Positions 15,644-24,478 of a DNA stretch of 32,445 nucleotides are shown in pieces. Within the stretch, counting starts at the first letter, position 1; each line of letters begins with the position of its first letter. A program made the position numbers and the translations under genes. The DNA comes from Chitinophagaceae bacterium (GTDB taxonomy: Bacteria; Bacteroidota; Bacteroidia; Chitinophagales; Chitinophagaceae), in NCBI GenBank assembly GCA_947375185.1, contig CANCEU010000027.1, positions 1-32,445 of the forward strand. Direction: 5' to 3'. The notes beneath the pieces are model-generated. The model worked only from the letters and a program-made list of their open reading frames with translations. It had not been told where the DNA came from and did not search any database.

Positions 15644-16927
15644 ATGAAAAAATTACTAGTTACGTTTGGCATTTTGTGTTCTTTGTTTTTATTGAATAAC
15701 GCAAATGCGCAAAAAACAATACTCATAAAATGCGGAAAGCTACTAGACACAAAAGCAGGTGTAGTTTTAGAAAATCAATATGTTTTATTAAAGGGAAATA
15801 CTATTGTTTCTGTTTCAAAATCAGCAAGCAAAGCCGACTCAATAATTGATTTAAGTAACTATTTTGTAATGCCCGGCATGATTGATGCACATACCCATGT
15901 TTTATTACAAGGGGATATTACTTCAGAAGATTACGATGTTCAAATTTTAAAAGAATCTATTCCTTATAGAACTTTAAGAGCAAGCAAAAGTGCTGAAAGA
16001 TCTATCCTCAATGGATTTACAACTATTAGAGACCTAGGCACGGAGGGTGCCGGCTTTGCGGATGTGGATGTTAAAAAAGCAATTAACAAAGGAGTGATTG
16101 CTGGACCAAGAATGCAAATTGCAACACTTGCTATGAACACAACTGGTCATTATCCTATTAAAGCTTCGGATTATGCTTGGGAATTAAAATTACCTAAAGG
16201 AGTAATTGAAATTACTGGGGCAGACGAAGCGCGCAAAGCCGTACGTCAACAAATTGAACAAGGTGCAGATTGGATAAAAATATATGCAGATCGTGGATAC
16301 TATCGTTTAGCTGATGGTTCATTTAGATCGTTACCAAATTTTACAACGGATGAAATATCAGCGATTGGCGATGAGACCTTAAGAAGTAGAAAAAAATTAG
16401 CCGCACATGCTATGACAAGAGATGGAATATTAGCTGCTATTAATGCGGGTGCTATTTCAATTGAGCACGGGTCTGGAATGGATGAAGAGTGTATGAATTT
16501 AATGGTAACAAAAGGAGTGTATTGGTGTCCTACTTTATTTGTAAATGAATTTGTTGCCGAGGGGCGAGCAAAATTAGGCAGCCCTATCAATTTATATTTT
16601 CAACAATCAATAGAAGCTACATTTAAAAAGGCAATTAGTAAGGGTGTGAAACTGACTTACGGAACAGATATAGGTGGATATGATTGGAGCCTACCTCAAG
16701 CAAAGGACTTTACCTATTTTGTTCAATGGGGTTTAACACCTATTCAAGCCATTCAAACTGCTACTACTACAGCAGCATCATTACTGGGAATGGAAGGAAA
16801 AATTGGAGAAATTAAAGAAGGTGCTTTTGCAGATATAATCGCTTTAAAAATAGATCCAACAAAGGATATTAATGCTTTACAAAATGTGGATTGGGTAATG
16901 AAAGACGGTAAAGTGTATAAACACTAA
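15644..16927 (+). CDS. Exported amidohydrolase family protein
   Basis: The ATG at 15644 gives 427 residues with a signal peptide (L-L-V-T-F-G-I-L-C-S-L-F-L-L-N-N-A-N-A-Q). A TTG two codons upstream is in frame but not needed. The metal motif H-T-H lies in P-G-M-I-D-A-H-T-H-V, with later ligands in L-A-A-H-A-M, I-E-H-G-S-G and the Asp in Y-G-T-D-I-G-G. The sequence resembles Xaa-Pro dipeptidase/prolidase-like and imidazolonepropionase-like amidohydrolases (TIM barrel) that cleave dipeptides or acyl-amino acids. Following the M20 peptidase by 49 bases, it could act on the products. Its stop interlocks with that of the convergent transporter gene. Confidence 0.9.
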   Translation: MKKLLVTFGILCSLFLLNNANAQKTILIKCGKLLDTKAGVVLENQYVLLKGNTIVSVSKSASKADSIIDLSNYFVMPGMIDAHTHVLLQGDITSEDYDVQILKESIPYRTLRASKSAERSILNGFTTIRDLGTEGAGFADVDVKKAINKGVIAGPRMQIATLAMNTTGHYPIKASDYAWELKLPKGVIEITGADEARKAVRQQIEQGADWIKIYADRGYYRLADGSFRSLPNFTTDEISAIGDETLRSRKKLAAHAMTRDGILAAINAGAISIEHGSGMDEECMNLMVTKGVYWCPTLFVNEFVAEGRAKLGSPINLYFQQSIEATFKKAISKGVKLTYGTDIGGYDWSLPQAKDFTYFVQWGLTPIQAIQTATTTAASLLGMEGKIGEIKEGAFADIIALKIDPTKDINALQNVDWVMKDGKVYKH

Positions 16928-18168
16928 TTTGTTGTTTTAACTTTATGCCCCTGCCAACCAAAGTAGGCAACTATTAAAAAACATACTAGTGGTACAATGT
17001 ATCCATTTTGTATGTTTTTTGTGCTATCGCTAATTAAACCAAATATCCTTGGCATTACAGCACCACCAACAATCGACATTACAATTAAACTACTTGCCAT
17101 TTCGGTATCTGGCCCCAAGTCCTTAATGCCTAATGAAAAAATAGTTGGAAACATAATGGACATAAAAAAGCAAATTCCAATGATAGCATAAAGTGTATAA
17201 AGTCCATTATAATTTATGGCAATTAAACATAAGGCAGCGCAAACAAGTGCATATATCATTAATAGAATATTGGGTTTTACAAATGCCATAAATAAAGTTC
17301 CAATAAATCTTCCAACTAAAAATGATAAACCACCAAAACCTAAATAAGTTGCAGCTTGCACTTCGGTAATATGGGTTACATCAGTTGCATATAAAATGAA
17401 TAAACTAAAAACGCAAACCTGCGCACCTACATAAAAGAATTGTGCCACTACAGCCCAACGCAAATTTTTATGTCTAAACGTTTTTAATAACCCTGCTTCA
17501 TTACTAAGTTGTTGGTTGTTTCTTATATCCGGAAGTTTGATAAAATAAAAAATTGCCGCAATAAGCAATAATACAATTGCCAAAATCGTGTATGGCATTT
17601 TAACAGATTCTGCCTCAGAAGCTAAAGCAATTTTTTTTGCAGTATACGTCATTGTAGCTAATTGAATATCGGTATACCCTTTTGTTAGAATCATTTTTGC
17701 ACCAATAACAGGAGCCAATGCAACTGCCAATCCATTAAAAGACTGAGCAAAATTTAATCGAAGTGTGGCATTTTTAGCTTCGCCTAAGGCGGATGCATAA
17801 GGATTAGCAGCAGTTTCAAGTATAGTTAGGCCACAAGCGATTACAAATAAGGCAACTAAAAAATAATAATACGATTGATGGTTGGCTGCTGGAACAAACA
17901 AAAATGCACCAAAAGAAAATAGTAATAAGCCACATATAATTCCCATTTTATAGCCCCAGCGTTTCATAATAAAGCCTGCAGGAAGGGCCATAAAAAAATA
18001 AGCAATGAAAACTGAAGAATCCACCAAAGTAGCCTGGGTAGTAGTAAGTGTAAATGACTTTTTAAGGTGCGGGATCAATATTGGATCCAAATTATGAGCA
18101 AAGCCCCATAAAAAAAACAAACAGGTAATTAAAATAAAGGGTACAATTGAAGTTTTTGATTTCTGCAT
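16924..18168 (-). CDS. fucP: FucP-like sugar:H+ symporter (MFS)
   Basis: A 414-residue inner-membrane protein with about 12 helices. The N terminus has F-F-L-W-G-F-A-H-N-L-D-P-I-L-I-P-H-L-K, characteristic of the FHS/FucP sugar symporters, followed by G-F-I-M-K-R-W-G-Y-K. E-T-A-A-N-P-Y in helix 4 is also a family hallmark. The family imports fucose, glucose/galactose or related sugars with protons. No fucose catabolism gene is adjacent, so the exact sugar is unknown and the symbol indicates family only. It is a lone minus-strand gene, its stop overlapping that of the amidohydrolase by 4 bases. Confidence 0.9.
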   Translation of the reverse strand: MQKSKTSIVPFILITCLFFLWGFAHNLDPILIPHLKKSFTLTTTQATLVDSSVFIAYFFMALPAGFIMKRWGYKMGIICGLLLFSFGAFLFVPAANHQSYYYFLVALFVIACGLTILETAANPYASALGEAKNATLRLNFAQSFNGLAVALAPVIGAKMILTKGYTDIQLATMTYTAKKIALASEAESVKMPYTILAIVLLLIAAIFYFIKLPDIRNNQQLSNEAGLLKTFRHKNLRWAVVAQFFYVGAQVCVFSLFILYATDVTHITEVQAATYLGFGGLSFLVGRFIGTLFMAFVKPNILLMIYALVCAALCLIAINYNGLYTLYAIIGICFFMSIMFPTIFSLGIKDLGPDTEMASSLIVMSIVGGAVMPRIFGLISDSTKNIQNGYIVPLVCFLIVAYFGWQGHKVKTTN

Positions 18169-18223
18169 GGCGTCATAATTATAGATAAATATAATAAATT
18201 ATCAGTTTAGTACTTAGAAACGC

Positions 18224-18231
18224 TATTTTTG
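18224..18231 (+). promoter_or_regulatory. Candidate -7 promoter element for the NIPSNAP gene
   Basis: TATTTTTG matches TAnnTTTG exactly, 19 bases upstream of the NIPSNAP ATG at 18251. A TTTA at 18206-18209 is closer than the expected -33 spacing, so only the -7 box is supported. Confidence 0.35.
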
Positions 18232-18250
18232 AAGACCAAAATATCAATTT

Positions 18251-19039
18251 ATGAAAAAAATGTTATTAGCTACGGCTTTTACAATCGCACTAATATTTAG
18301 TACTTCGCTTATTGCCAATGCAATTCCAAGAGAATACTATTTAATTCAGATTTACCATTGTAGTAGTCAAAAGCAGATTGATCATATTGATGTATTTATG
18401 AAATCAACCTACTTGCCTTATTTGCACGAGGCGGGTGTTCCTAAAGTAGGTGTATTTACTCCAATTGATAACGATACAGCTACTGATAAGAAATTGTATG
18501 TTTGGATTCCATTAAAAAGTATTGATGAAGTAGAATATATGGATCAAAAAATTGAAAAAATAGATCCAATGGGTTTTGAAAGTATCATTCATTTAGAAAA
18601 TGCAGACAGCAGCCTTCCCTATAATAGGATCGAAACCATCTTAACTAAAGCATTTAAGGGTCAGGCGCAGTACGATAAAAAAACAAGCCTTGTGAAAGAA
18701 AAAAATGACGCGCGTATTTTTGAATATAGAAGCTATGAGAGTGCAACTGAAAATATGCATCTTAGAAAAGTACATATGTTTAATGAAGGAAAAGAAATTG
18801 GACTTTTTGCAAGATTAAATTTTAATGCAATTTTTTATTCTAAAGTAATAGCTGGATCTCGCATGCCAAACCTAATCTATATGACTAGTTTCAAAAACAT
18901 TGCAGATAGAGATGCACATTGGAAAGCATTTGGAGAAGATGCTTATTGGAAAAAAATATCTAACGCACCTGAATACTTAAAAACAGTTTCGAAAGCAGAT
19001 ATCATTTTGATGAAAGCAAAAGAATATGCTGATTTTTAA
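18251..19039 (+). CDS. Exported NIPSNAP family protein
   Basis: A 262-residue protein with a signal peptide (M-K-K-M-L-L-A-T-A-F-T-I-A-L, cleavage near A-N-A). Two related halves follow: R-E-Y-Y-L-I-Q-I-Y-H begins the first ferredoxin-like domain and R-I-F-E-Y-R-S-Y begins the second, with W-K-A-F near the C terminus, as in NIPSNAP proteins. Bacterial members are often exported in Bacteroidota; their biochemical function is unknown. It is a single gene. Its stop interlocks with that of the TolC gene on the other strand. Confidence 0.88.
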   Translation: MKKMLLATAFTIALIFSTSLIANAIPREYYLIQIYHCSSQKQIDHIDVFMKSTYLPYLHEAGVPKVGVFTPIDNDTATDKKLYVWIPLKSIDEVEYMDQKIEKIDPMGFESIIHLENADSSLPYNRIETILTKAFKGQAQYDKKTSLVKEKNDARIFEYRSYESATENMHLRKVHMFNEGKEIGLFARLNFNAIFYSKVIAGSRMPNLIYMTSFKNIADRDAHWKAFGEDAYWKKISNAPEYLKTVSKADIILMKAKEYADF

Positions 19040-20322
19040 TTAGCTATGCTTGCACCCATAATTTTCAACAATTCAATTTGCGCATTGCAAAGTTGAAATT
19101 GATATTGTAATTGATTCAATAATGCTTTTTGATAATCAGTATTGGCATTGGTAATTTCCAAAGGTGTCGCTGTGCCATTTTTCAATTTTGTTGTACTTAA
19201 TTTTTGTGCTAAAGCAGCTTGTTCAATTTGTGTATTTGCATTTTTAATTCTAGCCTGACTACTATTTATATCTATCAAAGCGGCTTGAATATCTTTTTCA
19301 GTATCATGTATTACAACGGCCACATTGGTTTCGCTCAACTCTAATGCTTTTTCTTGTACTTTAACCAATTGTTTAATTTTGCCTCCATTAAATAAAGGAA
19401 TAGACAAGCCTATGCCCGCATTGTAGTTAAATTTTGGATCATTAATAGCAGGCAAATAACCATTTTTAGAGCCCATAGACGCCTTAGCACCGATAAATGG
19501 TTTGTCATTCAATTTACTTATAGCTACATCTGATTTTGAAATATTAATTCTGTCTTTGGCAATTGCTAATGACGGGTTGTGCTCTATTGCAAATTGCAGG
19601 GCTTCATCATAAGTGTAATTTTTTGTATTCAATACCAATTGTCCTTCTGTAACATTATCAACCCCCGTTGCATATTTCAACAGATTTAATAATTTTTTTA
19701 GGTTGGTCTCTAAATCAATTTTTCTGTTGTTTTCATTGTCAATTTTTGACTGAATAGTTAAAGCATCTAACTGTATTGCACTGCCATTTGCCAATTGCGC
19801 ATCAATCACTTTTTTATTTTCAACTAAAAGTGCTAAAATTTGATCTTGAATTTGAATTGCTTTTTGAGCATACACAATTTGAAAGTATAATTGACTGATT
19901 TGTGAAAACAAACTAATTTCTAATTGTGCAGCTACATGATGAGCCGATTGTAATTCTAATTTTGATTTTTCAATATTTGCTTTTAATCTTCCAAAATCAA
20001 TTAATGCATAGGTTCCATTTATAGCGCCAGACACATTATGAATTGGTGCAAATTGAAAAGTATTCGCTCCAAATGGAACTTCTATTTTTGGTTGTACATA
20101 TGCATAGCTTGCATCAATTGTTACATCGGGATATTTATTTAATTCAGTTAGCTTTAATTTGTTTTCAGCTAATTGAACAGATTGTTCAACTTCCTTTACT
20201 TTAGGAAAATAAGTTACTGACTTTTGCAACAATGACTTTAGCTCGGCATTCACAATAGCCTGTGCATTCACTAAGTTAAAAATGGCTATTATTAATAATG
20301 TAGTCGTAAATAGTTTTTTCAT
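19036..20322 (-). CDS. TolC-family outer-membrane efflux protein
   Basis: A 428-residue protein with a signal peptide (M-K-K-L-F-T-T-T-L-L-I-I-A, cleavage near V-N-A). Two outer-membrane-efflux repeats with long amphipathic helices follow, rich in K, E, N and Q (for example I-E-K-S-K-L-E-L-Q-S-A-H and a later I-E-Q-A-A-L-A-Q-K-L-S-T-T-K-L-K-N-G-T-A-T). It should form the trimeric outer-membrane exit duct for EmrA/EmrB, whose genes lie directly upstream (13 bases from emrB). Last gene of the efflux operon. Confidence 0.92.
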   Translation of the reverse strand: MKKLFTTTLLIIAIFNLVNAQAIVNAELKSLLQKSVTYFPKVKEVEQSVQLAENKLKLTELNKYPDVTIDASYAYVQPKIEVPFGANTFQFAPIHNVSGAINGTYALIDFGRLKANIEKSKLELQSAHHVAAQLEISLFSQISQLYFQIVYAQKAIQIQDQILALLVENKKVIDAQLANGSAIQLDALTIQSKIDNENNRKIDLETNLKKLLNLLKYATGVDNVTEGQLVLNTKNYTYDEALQFAIEHNPSLAIAKDRINISKSDVAISKLNDKPFIGAKASMGSKNGYLPAINDPKFNYNAGIGLSIPLFNGGKIKQLVKVQEKALELSETNVAVVIHDTEKDIQAALIDINSSQARIKNANTQIEQAALAQKLSTTKLKNGTATPLEITNANTDYQKALLNQLQYQFQLCNAQIELLKIMGASIAN

Positions 20323-20335
20323 ATTCGTATCTATT

Positions 20336-21910
20336 TTAATGCGCTTCAGCAGCAGCTTCTAACGCAGCTTTATCTAATTTTTTTCTTGTTCTCAAAAAGA
20401 ATACCAATGGAATAACAACTAAAAAGAATATTCCAACCAATCTAAATGTATCTAAGTAGGATAAATAATAAGCTTGTCTATCAACAGACATGTCAATCAT
20501 TTTGTAAGCGCGGGTGGTTGCACCATGAAAATCACCTGTTTTAGATGCAATGCCTTGAGAAACAGCACCCACTCTTTCCTTCCATTGTGCACCGTCAGCA
20601 GGTAAATTCGCTATTAAATTGGTTCTGTGTTTAAAATATTGCTGTGCTACATAATTGTTGGCAATTGCAATACCAAAAGCGCCTCCTAATTGACGAATCA
20701 TATTATTTAAGGAAATGCCAGATGCATAATCCTTGGGCTCGAGACCAACGACAGCCTGGTTAATTAAAGGCAACTGACTCATTGAAATTCCAAAAGCTCT
20801 AATTAATAATGGCCAGAAAAAATCCCATTTGCCGGCGTCAGGTGGCATTGCTGCACTATAAAATGCATATACCGAAAACAAAGTAAACCCTACAATTACA
20901 AAAGGAATTGGCGTCACCCCTTTACTCATTAATTTTCCAATGATCGGCATCATGATTACCCCAGCTAGGGTAGGCGGCAATAATGAAATACCTGTTTCAA
21001 ATGAGGTATAACCCATTATACGCTGTGCCAATACTGGATATACAAATACCGAAGTAAATAGACCAAACCCTGCTACAAATGTAAAAATGGTTGTGAATGC
21101 TAAATTTCGATTACCCAACACTCTTAAATTTACAGCCGGTTGTTTGATACTTAGCTCATACCAGATAAACGTACCCAATCCTACCAAGGCAATCATAGAA
21201 CAATACCTTATAATTTCGCTTGAAAACCACTCTTCAGATTCTCCTCGTTCTAATACATATTGCAAACAACCGATACCTACGGCCAGTAACATAATACCAG
21301 TATAGTCAATCTTGATTGATTTTTTGTTTTTACCCTCCCCTTCTTTTTTATCAATAAAAGTGAAGGCTAAGAAAGTGGCAATGATACCAATTGGGATATT
21401 GATCATAAATATCAAAGGCCAACTATGATGTTCAATGATATAGCCACCCAAGGTTGGACCTAAGGTTGGGCCCAATACAATACCCATTCCGAATAAACCC
21501 GCCGCCATTGGCCGCTCCTTAGGTTCAAATGCATCAAATAAAATTGCCTGTGAAGTTGAAAGTAATGCACCTCCACCCACACCTTGCACAAATCGCCAAA
21601 TGATTAATTCGACCAAACTATCCGACTGCCCACAGAGGTAGGAAGCAATCGTAAAAATAATCATGGAGACGATATAATAATTTTTACGGCCAAAGTATTC
21701 AGCTAAAAATCCAGTTAATGGAATGATAATTACATTCGCAATTGCATATGAAGTAATTACCCAACTGATGTCTTCAATGCTAACGCCCAAGCTTCCAGAA
21801 ATATCTGTAAGCGCGACATTTACAATTGAAGTGTCAATCAACTCCATAATGGCAGCCGACACGGTCGTAATGACAATAATTGCTTTTGCTATTCCTTTAG
21901 GCGTTGCCAT
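20336..21910 (-). CDS. emrB: EmrB-type DHA2 drug:H+ antiporter
   Basis: A 524-residue inner-membrane transporter with about 14 helices (DHA2 branch of the MFS). M-E-L-I-D-T-S-I-V-N-V-A-L and S-W-V-I-T-S-Y-A-I-A-N-V near the N terminus are typical of EmrB/QacA proteins; F-F-G-R-K-N-type loop G-F-L-A-E-Y-F-G-R-K follows helix 2; G-P-T-L-G-P-T-L-G-G is the helix-5 antiporter motif. I prefer ATG 21910 (M-A-T-P-K-G), 4 bases after the emrA stop, over the ATG at 21940, which would overlap emrA. With EmrA and TolC it should export a drug or other amphiphile across both membranes. Confidence 0.93.
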   Translation of the reverse strand: MATPKGIAKAIIVITTVSAAIMELIDTSIVNVALTDISGSLGVSIEDISWVITSYAIANVIIIPLTGFLAEYFGRKNYYIVSMIIFTIASYLCGQSDSLVELIIWRFVQGVGGGALLSTSQAILFDAFEPKERPMAAGLFGMGIVLGPTLGPTLGGYIIEHHSWPLIFMINIPIGIIATFLAFTFIDKKEGEGKNKKSIKIDYTGIMLLAVGIGCLQYVLERGESEEWFSSEIIRYCSMIALVGLGTFIWYELSIKQPAVNLRVLGNRNLAFTTIFTFVAGFGLFTSVFVYPVLAQRIMGYTSFETGISLLPPTLAGVIMMPIIGKLMSKGVTPIPFVIVGFTLFSVYAFYSAAMPPDAGKWDFFWPLLIRAFGISMSQLPLINQAVVGLEPKDYASGISLNNMIRQLGGAFGIAIANNYVAQQYFKHRTNLIANLPADGAQWKERVGAVSQGIASKTGDFHGATTRAYKMIDMSVDRQAYYLSYLDTFRLVGIFFLVVIPLVFFLRTRKKLDKAALEAAAEAH

Positions 21911-21914
21911 TAAA

Positions 21915-22952
21915 TTATTTGTCAACGGTGATAAATACACTCATACCTGCTCTTAATTTACTTTTAAAAGCAGCTTGATTGTCTATAGATATTTTAACAG
22001 GAATTCTTTGCGTTACTTTAATAAAGTTACCGCTAGAGTTATCCGGAGGTAACAATGAAAATTTAGCGCCGGTAGCATCACTCAAACTTAAAATAGTACC
22101 TTGAATATTTAAATCAGGATAAGCATCTACACGAATATTTACTTTTTTACCTTCTACCAATGTTTCTAACTGGCTTTCTTTAAAATTCGCTACAACCCAA
22201 TAGCTGCTATCGTTTACAATAGAAAACATTGGTGTACCCGCTTGAACAAACTGGCCAATATTAATATTTTTCTTTCCAATTTTTCCTGTACTAGGGGTCG
22301 TAATTTTAGTGTAAGAAAGCTTCAATTCAGTTTCTTTAATTTTAGCCTGCTTCATTTGAATCATCGCATTTGCTTTATTCAAAGTCTCTCTTAAAACTGC
22401 GATTTTATTATTTGCAATAGCAAATTCAGTTTGCGCATTAGTTGCTTCCTGATTTGCAGAAGCAACTTGATATTCTGTTTCGTCTAATTGCTTTTTTGTA
22501 ATTGCTTGCTCTTTAAATAAATTTTGATCTCTTGTTAAATCATTCAAGGCTTTCTTTTGACGAATAGTTCTTAAGTCAATGATTCCTTTATTATTTTTTA
22601 AAGATAAAGTGGCGTTTTCTAATTGTGCTTTGGCATTTGCTACATCTGAAGTAGATTGTAATAAATCTGCTTTTTGCTCTTCCAATGTTGCTTGTAATTC
22701 AGCATCATCTAGTTCAACAACCAATTGATTTTGCTGAACGGAATCATAATCTTTGATGGAGATGGTCTTTACATAACCCGAAGTCCTTGTAATTACTGGT
22801 ACTATTGAGGTCTCAATTTGTGCATTATCAGTCATTTCGTGTGTTAATGAAAAAGCCACTTTTTTGATTCCAAAATAAAGGGCAACCACTAGTAATAGAC
22901 CAATGACAACTTTGCGAATTTTAGCTTGTTTTTCCTTTTTTTGCTGCTCCAT
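21915..22952 (-). CDS. emrA: EmrA-type HlyD-family membrane fusion protein
   Basis: A 345-residue periplasmic adaptor with one N-terminal membrane helix (about 13-31). A biotinyl-lipoyl-like half follows (T-S-G-Y-V-K-T-I-S-I-K-D-Y-D-S-V-Q), then a long coiled coil at about 85-200, then the second lipoyl half (I-T-T-P-S-T-G-K-I-G-K) and a beta-barrel region (V-V-A-N-F-K-E-S-Q-L). G-Q-F-V-Q-A-G-T-P matches the EmrA family. It links EmrB to TolC. It is the first of the three efflux genes; a TAnnTTTG box lies about 40 bases upstream, so it may have its own promoter behind the kinase gene. Confidence 0.93.
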   Translation of the reverse strand: MEQQKKEKQAKIRKVVIGLLLVVALYFGIKKVAFSLTHEMTDNAQIETSIVPVITRTSGYVKTISIKDYDSVQQNQLVVELDDAELQATLEEQKADLLQSTSDVANAKAQLENATLSLKNNKGIIDLRTIRQKKALNDLTRDQNLFKEQAITKKQLDETEYQVASANQEATNAQTEFAIANNKIAVLRETLNKANAMIQMKQAKIKETELKLSYTKITTPSTGKIGKKNINIGQFVQAGTPMFSIVNDSSYWVVANFKESQLETLVEGKKVNIRVDAYPDLNIQGTILSLSDATGAKFSLLPPDNSSGNFIKVTQRIPVKISIDNQAAFKSKLRAGMSVFITVDK

Positions 22953-22987
22953 CTGTATTGTTTGTAATTATATGTTTAATTAAAGTG

Positions 22988-22995
22988 CAAATTTA
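22988..22995 (-). promoter_or_regulatory. Candidate -7 promoter element for the emrA-emrB-tolC operon
   Basis: The minus strand reads TAAATTTG, matching TAnnTTTG exactly, about 36 bases before the emrA ATG within the 164-base gap after the kinase gene. No convincing -33 box. It suggests the pump can be transcribed apart from the two-component genes. Confidence 0.38.
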
Positions 22996-23116
22996 TAAAA
23001 TAAAAGTAGAAGGATCATAAATTAATGAAAGCATAATCTAATCCAGCTTCTTCTGATTAAATAACAAATAGTAAACTTAATTGTTTGAATTCTTCCCTCT
23101 TTTGCTGAATATGGAC

Positions 23117-24478
23117 TTAAATTGGGAAAACGAGGCAAAATTCATTAAGATGATCACCAATTGCTTTATACTGTATGGTGGCCTTTTGAATGTGTAATAT
23201 TCTTTCTACAATACGTAAGCCCAAGCCAAATCCCGAAATACCATTGGCATTTTGACCACGCATAAAGGGCTCGAATAATCGTTTTTGATCATCGATGCTG
23301 ATTGTATTACCGCTATTGATCACATGACAATGCAAAGTATCCTCTTTTTGAACTATTTTAATATGTACTTCCTTATTATCACTATAGCTGTATGCATTTT
23401 TAATAAGATTAATAAAAACAATTTCTAATAGTGATTTAGTGCCTCTTAATTCAACAATATCAGCTTGCTCATTTTCAATTTCAATATCGAAAAAAACTTT
23501 ACAATCAGGGTAGATTGTATTTATTTTTTCAATGCAATCATAGATAATTTCGTCGAGTCTATTTAATTCTTCATTACTAGGTATGGTCCTATCATTTTTT
23601 GATAAAATCAATAAAGAATGAATTAATTCAGAAATTTGACTAGCATCTGAAACTAGTTTTTGTAGAAATATTTTATTAAAATCATTGATTGAAGGGTCAT
23701 TAATTTTATTTTCCAACTGTGCGATAATTCTTGCAATTGGAGTCCTCAATTCATGAGATGCATTTGCTGTAAATTCGGATTGATGTTGTAAAGACTCATC
23801 AATTCTTTTTAACATTAAATTAAATTCTTGTGCTAAAATTAAAATTTCAGTATTATTAGATTTTACTTGTATTAACTCGCCTAAATTATTTTCGTTGATA
23901 GATTTAATTTTTGCAAGAAATTGCTCTAAAGGCTTTAATAATCTTGCAACTGTTGTTCTGGTTAAGAACCAAGCAAGAAGAGTAAACAATAAAAAGGAGA
24001 AAAATAAAACATAGGTTAAGTAATTCAATTTTCGAAAACCCGCAGTATCCACTGCTGAAACCATTGTGTAGTAATCTTCATTTTTATATTTGTACAAAAT
24101 ACCAAATGTTTCTGTATCACCAATTCTCTTAAAAAATTCGCGTTTATTGGCTAAGTTTTTTAATTCATCTGATTCATGCTTAAATGCAGTATCATAAATA
24201 CTTGAATATATTAATTTAAAATCTTTATCAAAAACCAATGTTTTTTCATCAATAAGATTGTCAGCCTTTTGCTTGTCGATATTTTTAATAATGCTTTGAT
24301 CGGCCTGTTTTATTTCAATTAATAACTCAATAGTAGAAATTGCCTTTTGTCTTAATCTATCTTGAAATTCTTCGGCTCTAAATTCTGAAAATAACAATAT
24401 TACAGATGCTGCCATTACAAGATACAACACCAAAAATAAATTGGTTACAAAAATGGATATTCTAGTTTTTAAGGTCAT
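23117..24478 (-). CDS. Sensor histidine kinase of the efflux-linked two-component system
   Basis: A 453-residue membrane kinase. Helices at about 10-30 and 152-173 bracket a roughly 120-residue periplasmic sensor of no recognised type. HAMP follows at about 174-230, then the H box with phosphorylated His242 (A-S-H-E-L-R-T-P-I-A-R), the N box (N-L-I-K-N-A-Y-S-Y-S-D-N) and the G box (G-F-G-L-G-L-R-I-V-E-R-I-L). The ATG overlaps the stop of the response regulator gene (ATGA), so the two are translated together. Its placement before emrA-emrB-tolC suggests it senses a compound that the pump exports. Confidence 0.94.
   Translation of the reverse strand: MTLKTRISIFVTNLFLVLYLVMAASVILLFSEFRAEEFQDRLRQKAISTIELLIEIKQADQSIIKNIDKQKADNLIDEKTLVFDKDFKLIYSSIYDTAFKHESDELKNLANKREFFKRIGDTETFGILYKYKNEDYYTMVSAVDTAGFRKLNYLTYVLFFSFLLFTLLAWFLTRTTVARLLKPLEQFLAKIKSINENNLGELIQVKSNNTEILILAQEFNLMLKRIDESLQHQSEFTANASHELRTPIARIIAQLENKINDPSINDFNKIFLQKLVSDASQISELIHSLLILSKNDRTIPSNEELNRLDEIIYDCIEKINTIYPDCKVFFDIEIENEQADIVELRGTKSLLEIVFINLIKNAYSYSDNKEVHIKIVQKEDTLHCHVINSGNTISIDDQKRLFEPFMRGQNANGISGFGLGLRIVERILHIQKATIQYKAIGDHLNEFCLVFPI

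Noticed and set aside
16300..17191. Short open frames opposite the amidohydrolase (16300-16590) and inside the FucP gene (16997-17191)
   Set aside because: Both lie wholly within well-supported genes on the other strand and have no own features.
21911..21940. Start of emrB at ATG 21940
   Set aside because: It would overlap emrA by 26 bases and add 10 residues not typical of EmrB; ATG 21910 lies 4 bases after the emrA stop.
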